Source: an uncultured Muribaculaceae bacterium | GTDB taxonomy: Bacteria > Bacteroidota > Bacteroidia > Bacteroidales > Muribaculaceae | Length of the DNA stretch: 58,006 nucleotides | NCBI GenBank assembly: GCA_947629175.1 | Contig: CANRCT010000020.1 | Span: 1-58,006, forward strand | Direction: 5' to 3' | In this document: positions 15,626 to 24,146 of the stretch, in pieces | Numbering within the stretch: the stretch's first letter is position 1 | How the letters are laid out: every line of letters starts with the position of its first letter | Notes under the pieces: model-generated | Database searches by the model: none | The model's input: the letters and a program-made list of their open reading frames with translations, nothing else | What the model was told of the DNA's origin: nothing | Translations under genes and position numbers: made by a program

Positions 15626-16921
15626 TCAGCTGACGGCCAGCGCGCCCAGAGTTGTGGAATAATCCGGCGATTTCAGGGAGCGGCGTATGGCGCTGACGAA
15701 TTTCACGCTCTTGCCGTCGGGCGATTTCTCGCGATATTGTTGCGATGCAAGCATTACGGTGTCGGCTCCCATGCGGCGGTTGATGATGTCGATCGTATCC
15801 GACATGGCTGTGAGTTTATGACGCTGGGCTGCGTCGTAGGTAAACAGGTCGGGCTGTATGGCTGTGGCGGATGATATGCCCGACACCATGGCTCCCGCTC
15901 TTTTGTAGCGTATGCCCTGACGGTATATGCCGGCAAGTGTGGCGAGTGCTGCCGCCACTATCTCGCTTGACGTGTTGGTGGGCGTGGTCAGCAGGTAGGA
16001 GGCGCTGTTGTCGTATTGCGGGAGATCCTCGCGGAAATGGTTGGACTGCAGGAATACGGTCACCATAGAGCTTACCGAACGCTGGCGCCGCAGCTTCATG
16101 GCGCAGCGGGCGGCATAGTTGGCTATATGCGGCCGCAGATCCTCAATGTCCGATATCATCTCCGGAAAGCTTCGGCTGGTGACGATGCTCTTCTTGTCCA
16201 CAGTGTCGAGGCCGTCGATGTCTATCACGCTTTCACCCATCAGTTCACGCCAGGTCCGCTCGCCGGTGATGTGGAAATTGGCCCGTATCCAGCTGCGCGG
16301 GCAGCGGGTGAAGTCATAGGCCGTCACTACACCGTATTTTTCAAGCGAGCGGGTGATCCTGCGTCCTATGCCCCACACATCGTTGACCGGAATGAGCCGC
16401 AGGGCTGTCTGCCGCTGGGATTCGCTGCCGATCACGCAGCATTTGCGGTAAGCCGGATACCTTTTGGCAAACCGGCTCGCCACCTTTGCCAGAGTACGGG
16501 TCGGGGCTATGCCGAGGCTGACGGGCAGCCCTGTGCATCGCTCCACTTTCCGACAAAGATCGGCCCCCCACTGGTGCAGGTCGTCGAGGCTTATCCCGTC
16601 AAGATTCAGGAATGCTTCGTCGATGGAGTATTGCACCACTTCGGGCACGCTTTCCCGCAGTATGGTCATGACACGAGCCGACATGTCGCCGTAGAGCGCA
16701 TAGTTCGACGAAAAAGCCACCACACCGCTGCGGGGATATTGCTGGAGCATCTGGTAGTAGGGCATCCCCTCCTTGATCCCCATGGCTTTCGCTTCTCTGG
16801 AGCGGGCCACCACGCATCCGTCATTGTTGCTGAGCACTACAAGAGGGGTTCGGGCGAGATCGGGCCGGAACACCCTCTCGCACGAACAGAAGAAATTGTC
16901 GCAGTCAATCAGCCCGAACAT
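15626..16921 (-). CDS. umuC: DNA polymerase V catalytic subunit UmuC
   Basis: 431-aa Y-family translesion polymerase. It starts MFGLIDCDNFFCSCERVF, with the catalytic Asp residues in LIDCDNFF and YSIDEAFL. VVLSNNDGCVVARSREAK is the finger region of UmuC proteins, and KVASRFAKRYP is the thumb-proximal part. The ATG at 16919-16921 lies 2 bp past the umuD stop; an ATG four codons earlier overlaps umuD. With umuD it forms Pol V. Confidence 0.94.
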   Translation of the reverse strand: MFGLIDCDNFFCSCERVFRPDLARTPLVVLSNNDGCVVARSREAKAMGIKEGMPYYQMLQQYPRSGVVAFSSNYALYGDMSARVMTILRESVPEVVQYSIDEAFLNLDGISLDDLHQWGADLCRKVERCTGLPVSLGIAPTRTLAKVASRFAKRYPAYRKCCVIGSESQRQTALRLIPVNDVWGIGRRITRSLEKYGVVTAYDFTRCPRSWIRANFHITGERTWRELMGESVIDIDGLDTVDKKSIVTSRSFPEMISDIEDLRPHIANYAARCAMKLRRQRSVSSMVTVFLQSNHFREDLPQYDNSASYLLTTPTNTSSEIVAAALATLAGIYRQGIRYKRAGAMVSGISSATAIQPDLFTYDAAQRHKLTAMSDTIDIINRRMGADTVMLASQQYREKSPDGKSVKFVSAIRRSLKSPDYSTTLGALAVS

Positions 16922-16923
16922 AT

Positions 16924-17394
16924 TCAGTCCCACTTGTCGGTGCCGTGACGGCGCCGCCGGTTGGCTTTAATCGTATAAAGCACCACTCCCCACACCTTGA
17001 ATTCGTCGCCGTCGGCAATATCTATCGGTCGGTAATGCCTGTTTGAAGGCATCAGCCTTATGCCTTGGCCTCGGGATGTGAAGCATAGCCGTTTCAGCGT
17101 GAACTCTCCGTTAAGACAGCATACGGCCAGGTCGCCGTGCTCCGGCTCAATGGATTTGTCCACTACAAGTATGTCGTTTTCCGTAATACCCTCTTCAGAC
17201 ATAGAGTCGCCTGTCACCCGTGCATAGAAGGTCGATGCCGGATGTTCTATCAGCTCGCGGTTGAGGTCGATGCTGCGTGATATATAGTCCTGAGCCGGGC
17301 TCGGAAAGCCGGCACGGATCCCGTCGTCGGCATAATCAAGCGGCATGGCCGTCGTCATGTCGGGAGTATATAGTATGATGGTGCCCATACGCAT
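16924..17394 (-). CDS. umuD: UmuD-like S24 autoprotease, Pol V subunit
   Basis: 156 aa of the LexA/UmuD family. GFPSPAQDYISRSIDLNREL is the conserved segment around the cleavage region. GDSM holds the nucleophilic Ser and LKRL the catalytic Lys. RecA-stimulated self-cleavage would activate it for mutagenic lesion bypass with UmuC. The start could be the first Met or the Met two codons later. A TAACTTTG box lies 24 bp upstream; I see no recognisable LexA-type palindrome beside it. Confidence 0.92.
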   Translation of the reverse strand: MRMGTIILYTPDMTTAMPLDYADDGIRAGFPSPAQDYISRSIDLNRELIEHPASTFYARVTGDSMSEEGITENDILVVDKSIEPEHGDLAVCCLNGEFTLKRLCFTSRGQGIRLMPSNRHYRPIDIADGDEFKVWGVVLYTIKANRRRRHGTDKWD

Positions 17395-17418
17395 GTCGGT
17401 GAAAATGTTTTAAGCGAT

Positions 17419-17426
17419 CAAAGTTA
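17419..17426 (-). promoter_or_regulatory. Putative -7 box of umuDC
   Basis: TAACTTTG on the minus strand, 24 bp upstream of the umuD ATG. Confidence 0.5.
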
Positions 17427-17581
17427 ATTCCTCGCCGGAGCCACAACGCTGCATTGCGGCGTTAATAAATGTTTACGACGTCAATCCGTAATCACTCGTG
17501 ACGAACAATTCTGCTGATATTGCCGTTTTTTGTAATGTGAAAGATCATCATTATTTCAGACAATAAACAAATATATTGATT

Positions 17582-17743
17582 ATGGACAAGTATGTATGCG
17601 AAGTCTGCGGCTGGGTGTATGATCCCGCTGTAGGCGATCCGGAAAACGGCATTGAGCCCGGGACGTCGTTTGAAGATCTTCCCGCCGACTGGGTATGTCC
17701 TCTCTGCGGAGTCGGAAAAGATCAGTTCGCTCCGGAAAGTTGA
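17582..17743 (+). CDS. Rubredoxin
   Basis: A 53-aa electron carrier with a single Fe(Cys)4 site: CEVCGW near the N-terminus (residues 6-11) and CPLCGV (39-44), with the conserved YDP and [17 protein letters not shown] stretch between them. Length and motif spacing match classic rubredoxins. It is likely involved in oxidative-stress electron transfer in an anaerobe. It is flanked by umuD (divergent) and a beta-lactamase (convergent), so no partner gene is apparent. Confidence 0.96.
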   Translation: MDKYVCEVCGWVYDPAVGDPENGIEPGTSFEDLPADWVCPLCGVGKDQFAPES

Positions 17744-17829
17744 GCTATCAAACGTTGAAAGCATCTGCGCGCGGGATTCTGTCTATTGGCAGGATCCCGC
17801 GCTTCATCGTGCCGTTCGCGTGCCGGCAG

Positions 17830-18786
17830 TCAGCTGTAAAGCTGTCCGGCGACGATGGAATATACTGCAGCCGATATCCGTGAGATCGCCTCGGACGCTT
17901 CCGATTCCGGGCCGTTGAAGTCCTTGACGAGAACCACAAGAGTGTAATGCCGCCCTCCCGGCAGCGTGATGAATGCCGCATCATTGTGGGCCGTCAGGAT
18001 TCCGTTCGCGTTCCTGAATCCTGACCCCGTCTTGTGACCTACGGCAACGCCGTCGATGCCCGTCAGCGGAGCTGTGATCCGGTCGGCGCCGGTAGAGCAT
18101 TCGGCCATGGCCGTGCATATGAACTGGCGGTAGCCGTCGGCCAGGATGCTGTCGGTATACAGCCGTTGCAGCAGCAATCCCACTCCCAAAGGCGACGAAT
18201 GGTTGTCATAGTAGAGCGAGTGATTGTCCCACATGTCGGCCTCGGTGACATTGAGCCTGAAACTCTCGCGTGGAATAAGCGTGGCTATGAAGCTGTCCAC
18301 GGCCGCCACTCCCTGCAGATGATCAAACATGTAGTTGCTCGCATTGTTGTCGCTCTGCATGAGTGTGTATCTCAGCAATTGTCCGAGCGACAGCGTTATA
18401 TCTCCCTCGGTGTGATCCTTCATCATCGGCGACCATGTGTCGGGGTTGAGTTCGTCGCGCCGTAGCGTCACGATGCTGTCGAGCGACGCATCCTGCTGTT
18501 CCAGCCGGTGGCAGAGCGCAATAGCCTGATGCAGTTTGAAGACGCTCATCAGAGGATAGTTGTCGGTGTTGCCCACGGTGACTGTATCGCCGCAGTCGGT
18601 GATCACGGCTACCCCGATCTCTCCCTCATACATCTGCGTGATCGCAGTCAGCGAGTCCTGGAGCTGTGCTATGGCGGCCGTGTGTTCCGGCGACACTTCC
18701 CGTGTCTGACGCTTGCCTGACGCGCTGCAGGCTGCCATTGCGGCTATCATGCATCCCGCTGCCGTCAGCGCTAATATATGTTTCAT
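17830..18786 (-). CDS. Class A beta-lactamase, lipoprotein (A2/CfxA-PER-like)
   Basis: A 318-aa serine beta-lactamase. A lipoprotein signal (AAMAAC lipobox, Cys at residue 20) would anchor it in the cell envelope. Catalytic motifs: SVFK (SxxK, residues 81-84), SDN (in LMQSDNNASN), an omega-loop Glu in VTEADMW, and KTG (VGHKTGSG). The FRLN...TEADM layout and the length fit subclass A2 enzymes of Bacteroidetes. The position corresponding to Asn170 of TEM-type enzymes appears to be Trp (EADMW). Hydrolytic spectrum cannot be read from sequence. No mobile element is next to it, so it looks chromosomal and resident. Confidence 0.92.
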   Translation of the reverse strand: MKHILALTAAGCMIAAMAACSASGKRQTREVSPEHTAAIAQLQDSLTAITQMYEGEIGVAVITDCGDTVTVGNTDNYPLMSVFKLHQAIALCHRLEQQDASLDSIVTLRRDELNPDTWSPMMKDHTEGDITLSLGQLLRYTLMQSDNNASNYMFDHLQGVAAVDSFIATLIPRESFRLNVTEADMWDNHSLYYDNHSSPLGVGLLLQRLYTDSILADGYRQFICTAMAECSTGADRITAPLTGIDGVAVGHKTGSGFRNANGILTAHNDAAFITLPGGRHYTLVVLVKDFNGPESEASEAISRISAAVYSIVAGQLYS

Positions 18787-18812
18787 CTGTATGTTGAAAA
18801 GTGGGGGATAAT

Positions 18813-18852
18813 GAAAAAATCAAGCAGTCAGGTGTGATGCGACTGCTTGATT
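18813..18852 (-). terminator. Terminator behind tRNA-Arg
   Basis: 12-bp stem AATCAAGCAGTC / GACTGCTTGATT with an 11-nt loop, followed on the minus strand by a T-rich run. It sits just downstream of the tRNA and upstream of the beta-lactamase start. Confidence 0.82.
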
Positions 18853-18870
18853 GTTAACGATTTAACTCCG

Positions 18871-18944
18871 TGATCCGGATGCGACTCGAACGCATGACCG
18901 TCTGCTTAGAAGGCAGATGCTCTATCCAGCTGAGCTACCGGACC
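18871..18944 (-). tRNA. tRNA-Arg (anticodon TCT)
   Basis: 74-nt cloverleaf. The 7-bp acceptor is GGTCCGG/CCGGATC (one G-T), the D arm GCTC..GAGC, the anticodon stem TCTGC/GCAGA with loop CTTCTAA (anticodon TCT), and the T arm ATGCG-TTCGAGT-CGCAT, with discriminator A. CCA is not encoded. Confidence 0.96.
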
Positions 18945-18963
18945 GGCCATTGATTACGGAGTG

Positions 18964-18971
18964 CAAAGTTA
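18964..18971 (-). promoter_or_regulatory. Putative -7 box of tRNA-Arg
   Basis: TAACTTTG on the minus strand, 19 bp before the mature 5' end of the tRNA. It sits between the tRNA and the dapA stop, so the tRNA probably has its own promoter. Confidence 0.5.
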
Positions 18972-18977
18972 CAAAAA

Positions 18978-19862
18978 TTAGTTGAGCGAGTCAAGCACTT
19001 TGCGTATCTTTTCGTAAGTGGTGATACGGGTCGGTACGAGGGGGAGTCGCAATTCGTTTTCAATGAATCCCATAGCATGTAGCAGACATTTCACTCCCGC
19101 CGGATTGCCGTCGACAAAGAGCAGGGAGAAAAGGTCGGTAAAGCGATGGTGGATGGTGCGGGCCGCATCGAAATCGCCTTCGAGAGCCAAGCGTGTCATC
19201 TTGGCGAACTCTTTTGGGAAAGCGTTGCCGATCACCGAGATCACTCCTACGGCTCCGAGCGTGATCAGGGGGAAAGTGATGCCGTCGTCGCCCGAGATCA
19301 CCGAGAAGTCGTCGGATTTGTGCTTGATGATGTCGTCCATCTGGTTGATGTTGCCCGATGCTTCCTTGATGGCCACGATGTTGGGATTTTCTGCGGCAAG
19401 GCGCAGGGTGGTGTCGGCGACCATGTTGACTCCGGTGCGGCCCGGGACGTTATACAGTATCACCGGCACAGGCGACGCTTTGGCTATGGCGGAATAGTGC
19501 TGGTAGATGCCTTCCTGCGAGGGTTTGTTGTAGTAAGGCACTACTGAAAGTATGGCATCGAATCTTGAGCTGTCGATCTTCTCGGCCTCGCGGACGACGT
19601 CGGACGTGCAGTTGCCGCCGCAGCCTACCACAAGAGGCACTCTGCCGGCCACGCGTTCGGCAACGAACTGCTTTATGTCACGCCGTTCTTCAGGGCTGAG
19701 CGCCGGTGTCTCGGCCGTAGTGCCGAGTACCACCAGATAGTCTACCCCGTTTTTTATCTGATAGTCGAGAAGCCGGGCCAGCGCCTGATAGTCGACCGAT
19801 TTGTCTTTCTTGAATGGCGTGATGAGGGCCACGCCCATTCCCCGGAGGTTGATATGCGACAT
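18978..19862 (-). CDS. dapA: 4-hydroxy-tetrahydrodipicolinate synthase
   Basis: 294-aa (beta/alpha)8 enzyme condensing pyruvate with aspartate semialdehyde in the lysine/diaminopimelate pathway. GTTAETPALS is the substrate-loop motif, YNVPGRTG contains the proton-relay Tyr, and VAIKEASG holds the Schiff-base Lys. The ATG at 19860-19862 (MSHINLRGMGVALITPF) fits the family; an upstream ATG adds a His-rich tail and falls near the promoter. Confidence 0.96.
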   Translation of the reverse strand: MSHINLRGMGVALITPFKKDKSVDYQALARLLDYQIKNGVDYLVVLGTTAETPALSPEERRDIKQFVAERVAGRVPLVVGCGGNCTSDVVREAEKIDSSRFDAILSVVPYYNKPSQEGIYQHYSAIAKASPVPVILYNVPGRTGVNMVADTTLRLAAENPNIVAIKEASGNINQMDDIIKHKSDDFSVISGDDGITFPLITLGAVGVISVIGNAFPKEFAKMTRLALEGDFDAARTIHHRFTDLFSLLFVDGNPAGVKCLLHAMGFIENELRLPLVPTRITTYEKIRKVLDSLN

Positions 19863-19895
19863 ATGTGAGTGAGGGTATCTGTGTAAATGTTGTAG

Positions 19896-19927
19896 CAAAA
19901 TTACGGATTAATTGAAAAAACACAAAA
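19896..19927 (-). promoter_or_regulatory. dapA promoter
   Basis: Minus strand: TAATTTTG (19896-19903) with TTTTG 19 bp upstream (19923-19927), a good match to the Bacteroidetes TTTG-N19-21-TAnnTTTG promoter. It is 33 bp from the dapA start. Confidence 0.65.
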
Positions 19928-19979
19928 TCGCTTCCTTTTTTTATCCATTTTTAGAATATGTGAATCACATGTTTTTTTG

Positions 19980-19987
19980 TACTTTTG
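19980..19987 (+). promoter_or_regulatory. Putative -7 box of nadE
   Basis: TACTTTTG matches TAnnTTTG, 21 bp before the ATG at 20009. It overlaps an earlier in-frame ATG (19985) and so argues against that one. Confidence 0.55.
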
Positions 19988-20008
19988 CACAAAATTAATG
20001 CATATTTT

Positions 20009-21898
20009 ATGACAAACGGTTTTTTCAGAGTGGCCGCTGTGGCGCCGCGCGTTAAGATAGCCGATGTCGACGCCAATGTCGACACGATTCTCCGCTATGC
20101 TGCCAGCCTTGATGCCAAGGGTGTCGAGGTCGTGGTTTTTCCCGAACTGAGCATCACCGGCTATACGTGCGGTGATCTGTTTCATACGGAGCTGTTGCTT
20201 CAGAGTGCGCTGTCGGGATTAAGGCGCATCGAGCAATTCACTCTGAATGCCGGGATCGACGTCATAGTCGGTCTGCCTGTGGCCTCGGAAGGGACGGTGT
20301 TCAACTGCGCGGCCCATGTGTCGGGCGGCGTGTCGACGATCATCCGCAAGACGTATATTCCGAACTATAACGAATTCTATGAGCGCCGGTGGTTCGCACA
20401 GGCGCCAAACGACGAATACCAGCCGGTCATAAAGACCCACGGAGTGTATATCGGCATGGAGATATGTGAGGATCTGTGGGTCACCGTCCCACCTTCGTGC
20501 GCTCTTGCCATGGGCGGTGCGGAAGTGATATTCAATCTGTCGGCATCCGACGAACTCATCGGCAAGCATGCGTCGTCGCTCACGCTCATACGCCAGCAGT
20601 CGGGCAGATGCAAGGCCGGATATGTCTATGCTTCGGCCGGCAGGGGCGAGTCGTCATCCGACGTGGTGTTCTCCGGAAAGACGATTGTGGCCGAGCAGGG
20701 ACGCATACTTGTGGCCAACGACCGATGGGATCCCGACGACAACTGTGTGATAGCCGACATCGATATCGAGGCCCTGCGGCATGACCGCATACACAGCACC
20801 ACTTTTGCCGACTGTGCGCGCCGCCACGGGCGTCAGGCGCCGCGACTGACGGAAATTCCTCCCGAGAGTCCGTTTGACCTGAACTATGATCTGGCTTACC
20901 GCACGATAGATCCACATCCTTTCGTCCCGTCAGATCCCAAACTCCTTTCCGATACCTGCGAGGAAGTGGAGCATATCCTTGTCACGGCTCTGGCGCAGCG
21001 TCTGACCTCCATCGGCTGCCGTCGGGCGGTCATCGGTATATCGGGCGGCCTCGACTCGACTCTCGCGCTGATGATCACCTCGCGCACATTCGACCGTCTG
21101 GGCTACGACCAGCGTGATATCATCGGCATCACGATGCCCGGATTCGGCACAACCGACCGCACTTATACAAATGCTCTTGAAATGATGCGCTGTCTCGGCA
21201 TAACGATGCGCGAGATCCCTATAGCAAAGGCCGTGACGCAGCATTTCGCCGACATAGGCCATGATCCGGAGGTGCATGACGCCACTTATGAGAATGCCCA
21301 GGCACGCGAGCGTACGCAGATACTGATGGATGTGGCCAATCAGGACAACGCCATCGTCATAGGCACCGGCGACATGTCGGAGATCGCTCTCGGATGGTGC
21401 ACTTACAACGGCGACCAGATGTCGATGTACTCCATCAATGCCGGAGTGCCGAAGACTCTGATACGCAGTATCGTCGAATGGTTCGCTTCACATTCCGAGC
21501 CGAAGCTTGCGGCTACACTGCGTGATGTCGTGGCTACTCCCATAAGCCCGGAGCTGACACCCGCCGACAATGAGGGCGCCATAAAGCAGAAGACGGAGGA
21601 TCTTGTAGGGCCGTACGAGCTGCATGATTTCTTCCTGTTCTATTTCATCCGCTTCGGATTCTCGCCGCGTCGCATCTATTACCTTGCGCTCAATGCCTTC
21701 CGAGGTGTCTACGACCGGGATGTCATTTTGCACTGGCTCAAGACATTCTTCCGGCGGTTCTTCTCCCAGCAGTTCAAGCGTCAGGCATTGCCCGACGGCC
21801 CGAAAGTGGGCAGCGTGGGCCTCTCGTCACGTGGCGACTGGCGCATGCCCTCCGACGCGTCTGCCGCCATGTGGCTCCGTCAGCTCGACGAGCTCTGA
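20009..21898 (+). CDS. nadE: Glutamine-dependent NAD+ synthetase
   Basis: 629-aa two-domain enzyme. The N-terminal nitrilase-like glutaminase shows the triad in FPELSITGY (Glu), RKTYIPNYNEFYERRWF (Lys) and GMEICEDLW (Cys). The C-terminal synthetase shows the PP-loop GISGGLDSTLAL, plus GTGDMSEIALGW. It makes NAD+ from deamido-NAD+ using glutamine nitrogen. The start at 20009 (MTNGFFRVAAVAP) is chosen because the -7 box covers the upstream ATG. It is divergent from dapA. Confidence 0.96.
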   Translation: MTNGFFRVAAVAPRVKIADVDANVDTILRYAASLDAKGVEVVVFPELSITGYTCGDLFHTELLLQSALSGLRRIEQFTLNAGIDVIVGLPVASEGTVFNCAAHVSGGVSTIIRKTYIPNYNEFYERRWFAQAPNDEYQPVIKTHGVYIGMEICEDLWVTVPPSCALAMGGAEVIFNLSASDELIGKHASSLTLIRQQSGRCKAGYVYASAGRGESSSDVVFSGKTIVAEQGRILVANDRWDPDDNCVIADIDIEALRHDRIHSTTFADCARRHGRQAPRLTEIPPESPFDLNYDLAYRTIDPHPFVPSDPKLLSDTCEEVEHILVTALAQRLTSIGCRRAVIGISGGLDSTLALMITSRTFDRLGYDQRDIIGITMPGFGTTDRTYTNALEMMRCLGITMREIPIAKAVTQHFADIGHDPEVHDATYENAQARERTQILMDVANQDNAIVIGTGDMSEIALGWCTYNGDQMSMYSINAGVPKTLIRSIVEWFASHSEPKLAATLRDVVATPISPELTPADNEGAIKQKTEDLVGPYELHDFFLFYFIRFGFSPRRIYYLALNAFRGVYDRDVILHWLKTFFRRFFSQQFKRQALPDGPKVGSVGLSSRGDWRMPSDASAAMWLRQLDEL

Positions 21899-21916
21899 GC
21901 CCGACAGCGGTTGCTG

Positions 21917-23083
21917 TCAGTCGTTGCGGAGCTGCTTGCTCACCTTGGCTCCCATCTCCTGAAGCTTTTCGGCGCGGGAGAGGAGTGATCCTTTGCCGTC
22001 GCTGAGCTTGTTGAGCGCAGCCTCGTAGGCGCGCTGGGTGCTCCCGAGCGATGCTCCGATACGGTTGAGATCCTTGACGAAGTCGGAAAATTTGTCATAC
22101 ATCCGTCCGGCGGCCTCGGCTATCTCGATGGTGTTGCGGGTCTGCTTGTCGCGCACCCACAGCTGCGAGATCAGCCGGAGAGCCGATATCAGATGGGTCG
22201 GCGATACGATCAGCACCCTCTTGTCGTAGGCTCTTTGCCATAGATCGGCATCAGTCTGCATGGCGGCCATATAGGCGGCCTCGTTGGGGATGAACATCAT
22301 GACGAAATCGAGAGTCTCGCCGTCGGCCGTTGTCTCGTAATGCTTCGCGCCGAGTTCATCCACGTGCCTTCTTACAGACTCCACGTGGCGCCTTGCTGCC
22401 ATGCTCCGCTGCTCTTCGGTCTGTGCTTCGGTCATGTCTATGAAAGCTGTAAGCGACGCCTTTGAATCAATAATGATGCATCTGTTGTCGGGGTAGTGCA
22501 CCACTACGTCGGGGCGAAGGCGCTGACGGTCACTGTCGGTGTCGGCGTCATGCGAGGCCTGTGTGGTGAACTCGTGCCCTTCGCGGAGTCCCGACTTCTC
22601 GAGAATGGTCTGCAGCACGATCTCTCCCCACTGGCCCTGCCGGCGGTTGTTGCCGCGGAGCGCCTGTGAGAGTTCTCGTGCTTCCCGCCCGATGCTCTGG
22701 TTGGTCTCCACAAGATTGCGTATGGCCTGTTGCAGCGAGAATCTCTCCCGGGCCTCCTCGGAGTAGCATTGGCCTACGGTGGCGCTGAACCGTTCGATGT
22801 CAGCTTTAAGCGGAGCGAGCACCTGTTGCAGCCGCTCCTCGTTGCGTTGTCTCAGATCGGTGGCCTGTGCCGCCATTAAGTCTGAAGCTATGTGGCGGAA
22901 CCGTTCGCTGTCCTCCTCGCGGCGCCGACGTTCCTCATCGGCGGCCGATGCAGTAAGGCGCAGCCGCTCCTCAAGCCTGACGCGTTCCTTTTCCGACTCG
23001 CGCAGCCTGTTTTGAGAGCGGACAAATAAGGCGGCCGTGCATGCGAGCATGGCCGCCAGAAAAATCAGAATTATCGTTGTCAC
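21917..23083 (-). CDS. rmuC: DNA recombination protein RmuC homologue
   Basis: 388 aa. An N-terminal membrane anchor (residues 3-22) is followed by a long coiled coil rich in Arg/Glu (about 25-150) and the RmuC domain with GQWGEIVLQTILEKSGL, RPDVVVHYPDNRCIIIDSKASL and VMMFIPNEAAYMAA. The D...DSK arrangement is nuclease-like, and RmuC limits inversion of short repeats in E. coli. It converges with nadE across an 18-bp gap holding a small hairpin (GACAGC/GCTGTC). Confidence 0.93.
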   Translation of the reverse strand: MTTIILIFLAAMLACTAALFVRSQNRLRESEKERVRLEERLRLTASAADEERRRREEDSERFRHIASDLMAAQATDLRQRNEERLQQVLAPLKADIERFSATVGQCYSEEARERFSLQQAIRNLVETNQSIGREARELSQALRGNNRRQGQWGEIVLQTILEKSGLREGHEFTTQASHDADTDSDRQRLRPDVVVHYPDNRCIIIDSKASLTAFIDMTEAQTEEQRSMAARRHVESVRRHVDELGAKHYETTADGETLDFVMMFIPNEAAYMAAMQTDADLWQRAYDKRVLIVSPTHLISALRLISQLWVRDKQTRNTIEIAEAAGRMYDKFSDFVKDLNRIGASLGSTQRAYEAALNKLSDGKGSLLSRAEKLQEMGAKVSKQLRND

Positions 23084-23090
23084 TTTATCG

Positions 23091-23651
23091 TCACTTCTTT
23101 TTGACGGTCCATCCGAACTTGCCGATCTCTTCGCCCTGCCGGTAATAGTGGCCGTGGGAATAGTTGATGAGGCCGGCGCGTCCGAGATCGAAAGCCCCGG
23201 TGTCGGGATCGAGCAGTGAATCGTCGGCCAGCACGCCGAGCACTTCGGCTATCATCATATCATGGCTGCCAAGATGCATTATCTCTTTGACGCGGCACTC
23301 AATGTTGAGCGGCGATTCGACAATATACGGGCACGCCACGTTCACGCCTTTGCCTTTCGTCAGTCCGGCAGCCTCCCATTTATCGATATCGCGGCCCGAC
23401 TTCACTCCGCATAGATCAGTGGCCCGGGCCATGCTTTCCGTAGTCAGGTTGATGGTGAATTCCATCGTCGACGTTATTAGGGGATAGGAGTAGCGCTCGG
23501 GGCGTACCGATATATAGCACATGGCCGGATTGGTGCAGATGGTGCCGGTCCAGGCCACAGTGATCAGATTGGACTTCTCCATCGTGCCGCAGCTGACAAG
23601 CACGGCCGGGAGCGGATATATCATCGTGCCCGGTTTCCAGTTCTGTCTCAT
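23091..23651 (-). CDS. Flavin reductase-like domain protein
   Basis: 186 aa of the FMN-binding split-barrel/flavin reductase-like family, starting MRQNWKPGTMIYPLPAVLVSCG. The NLITVAWTGTICTNPAMCYISVRPERYSY segment is typical of Bacteroidetes members that bind FMN and reduce small substrates. The frame is open upstream into pyrI, but residues before this Met look like antisense coding. It lies 10 bp behind pyrI on the same strand. Confidence 0.88.
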   Translation of the reverse strand: MRQNWKPGTMIYPLPAVLVSCGTMEKSNLITVAWTGTICTNPAMCYISVRPERYSYPLITSTMEFTINLTTESMARATDLCGVKSGRDIDKWEAAGLTKGKGVNVACPYIVESPLNIECRVKEIMHLGSHDMMIAEVLGVLADDSLLDPDTGAFDLGRAGLINYSHGHYYRQGEEIGKFGWTVKKK

Positions 23652-23661
23652 TCTTTCAGGT

Positions 23662-24123
23662 TCAGCAGAGTTGCACGTCGGCGCTTCCCACCTCCTTGCA
23701 GCAGTAGTTGCAGCGGAGCGTGAGCGACTGGCGGTCGGCCACAGTGAACCGGGTGCGCATCGGCTCATTGTTGGTGATGCACTTCGGATTGCCGCACTTC
23801 ACTATGCCTACGATCTCGTCGGGCAGTTCCACATGGCGCTTCTCCACCACCTCGAAGTCGCGTATGATGTTGATTACCGCGCCCGGAGCGATGATGGCTA
23901 TGCGGTTGAGCGTCTCTTCGGGAAAAAACACGTCGGCTATCTTGATGATACCCTTGGTGCCCATCAGGCGCGAGTCGAGATTATTGCCGATAGTCACGTG
24001 TGTGCCGACATTCTCAATGCCGAGCAGCTTCACTACCTTGAAAAGGGCTGTGCTTGGTATATGGTCGATCACCGTGCCGTTGCGGAGCGCGGCTACGGCC
24101 AATTCTTTCTTCTGAGTGTTCAT
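23662..24123 (-). CDS. pyrI: Aspartate carbamoyltransferase regulatory chain
   Basis: 153-aa allosteric subunit of aspartate transcarbamoylase. The N-terminal allosteric domain (AALRNGTVIDHIPS) binds nucleotides. The C-terminal zinc domain has CGNPKC and CNYCC, giving the four zinc ligands. I chose MNTQKKELAV (153 aa) as in other PyrI proteins. An ATG nine codons earlier overlaps the pyrB stop by 4 bp and remains a plausible coupled start. Confidence 0.95.
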   Translation of the reverse strand: MNTQKKELAVAALRNGTVIDHIPSTALFKVVKLLGIENVGTHVTIGNNLDSRLMGTKGIIKIADVFFPEETLNRIAIIAPGAVINIIRDFEVVEKRHVELPDEIVGIVKCGNPKCITNNEPMRTRFTVADRQSLTLRCNYCCKEVGSADVQLC

Positions 24124-24146
24124 AGGAGTTTCACTTTTGATGGTGA

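Noticed and set aside
16016-16948. 310-codon plus-strand open frame
   Set aside because: Antisense to umuC.
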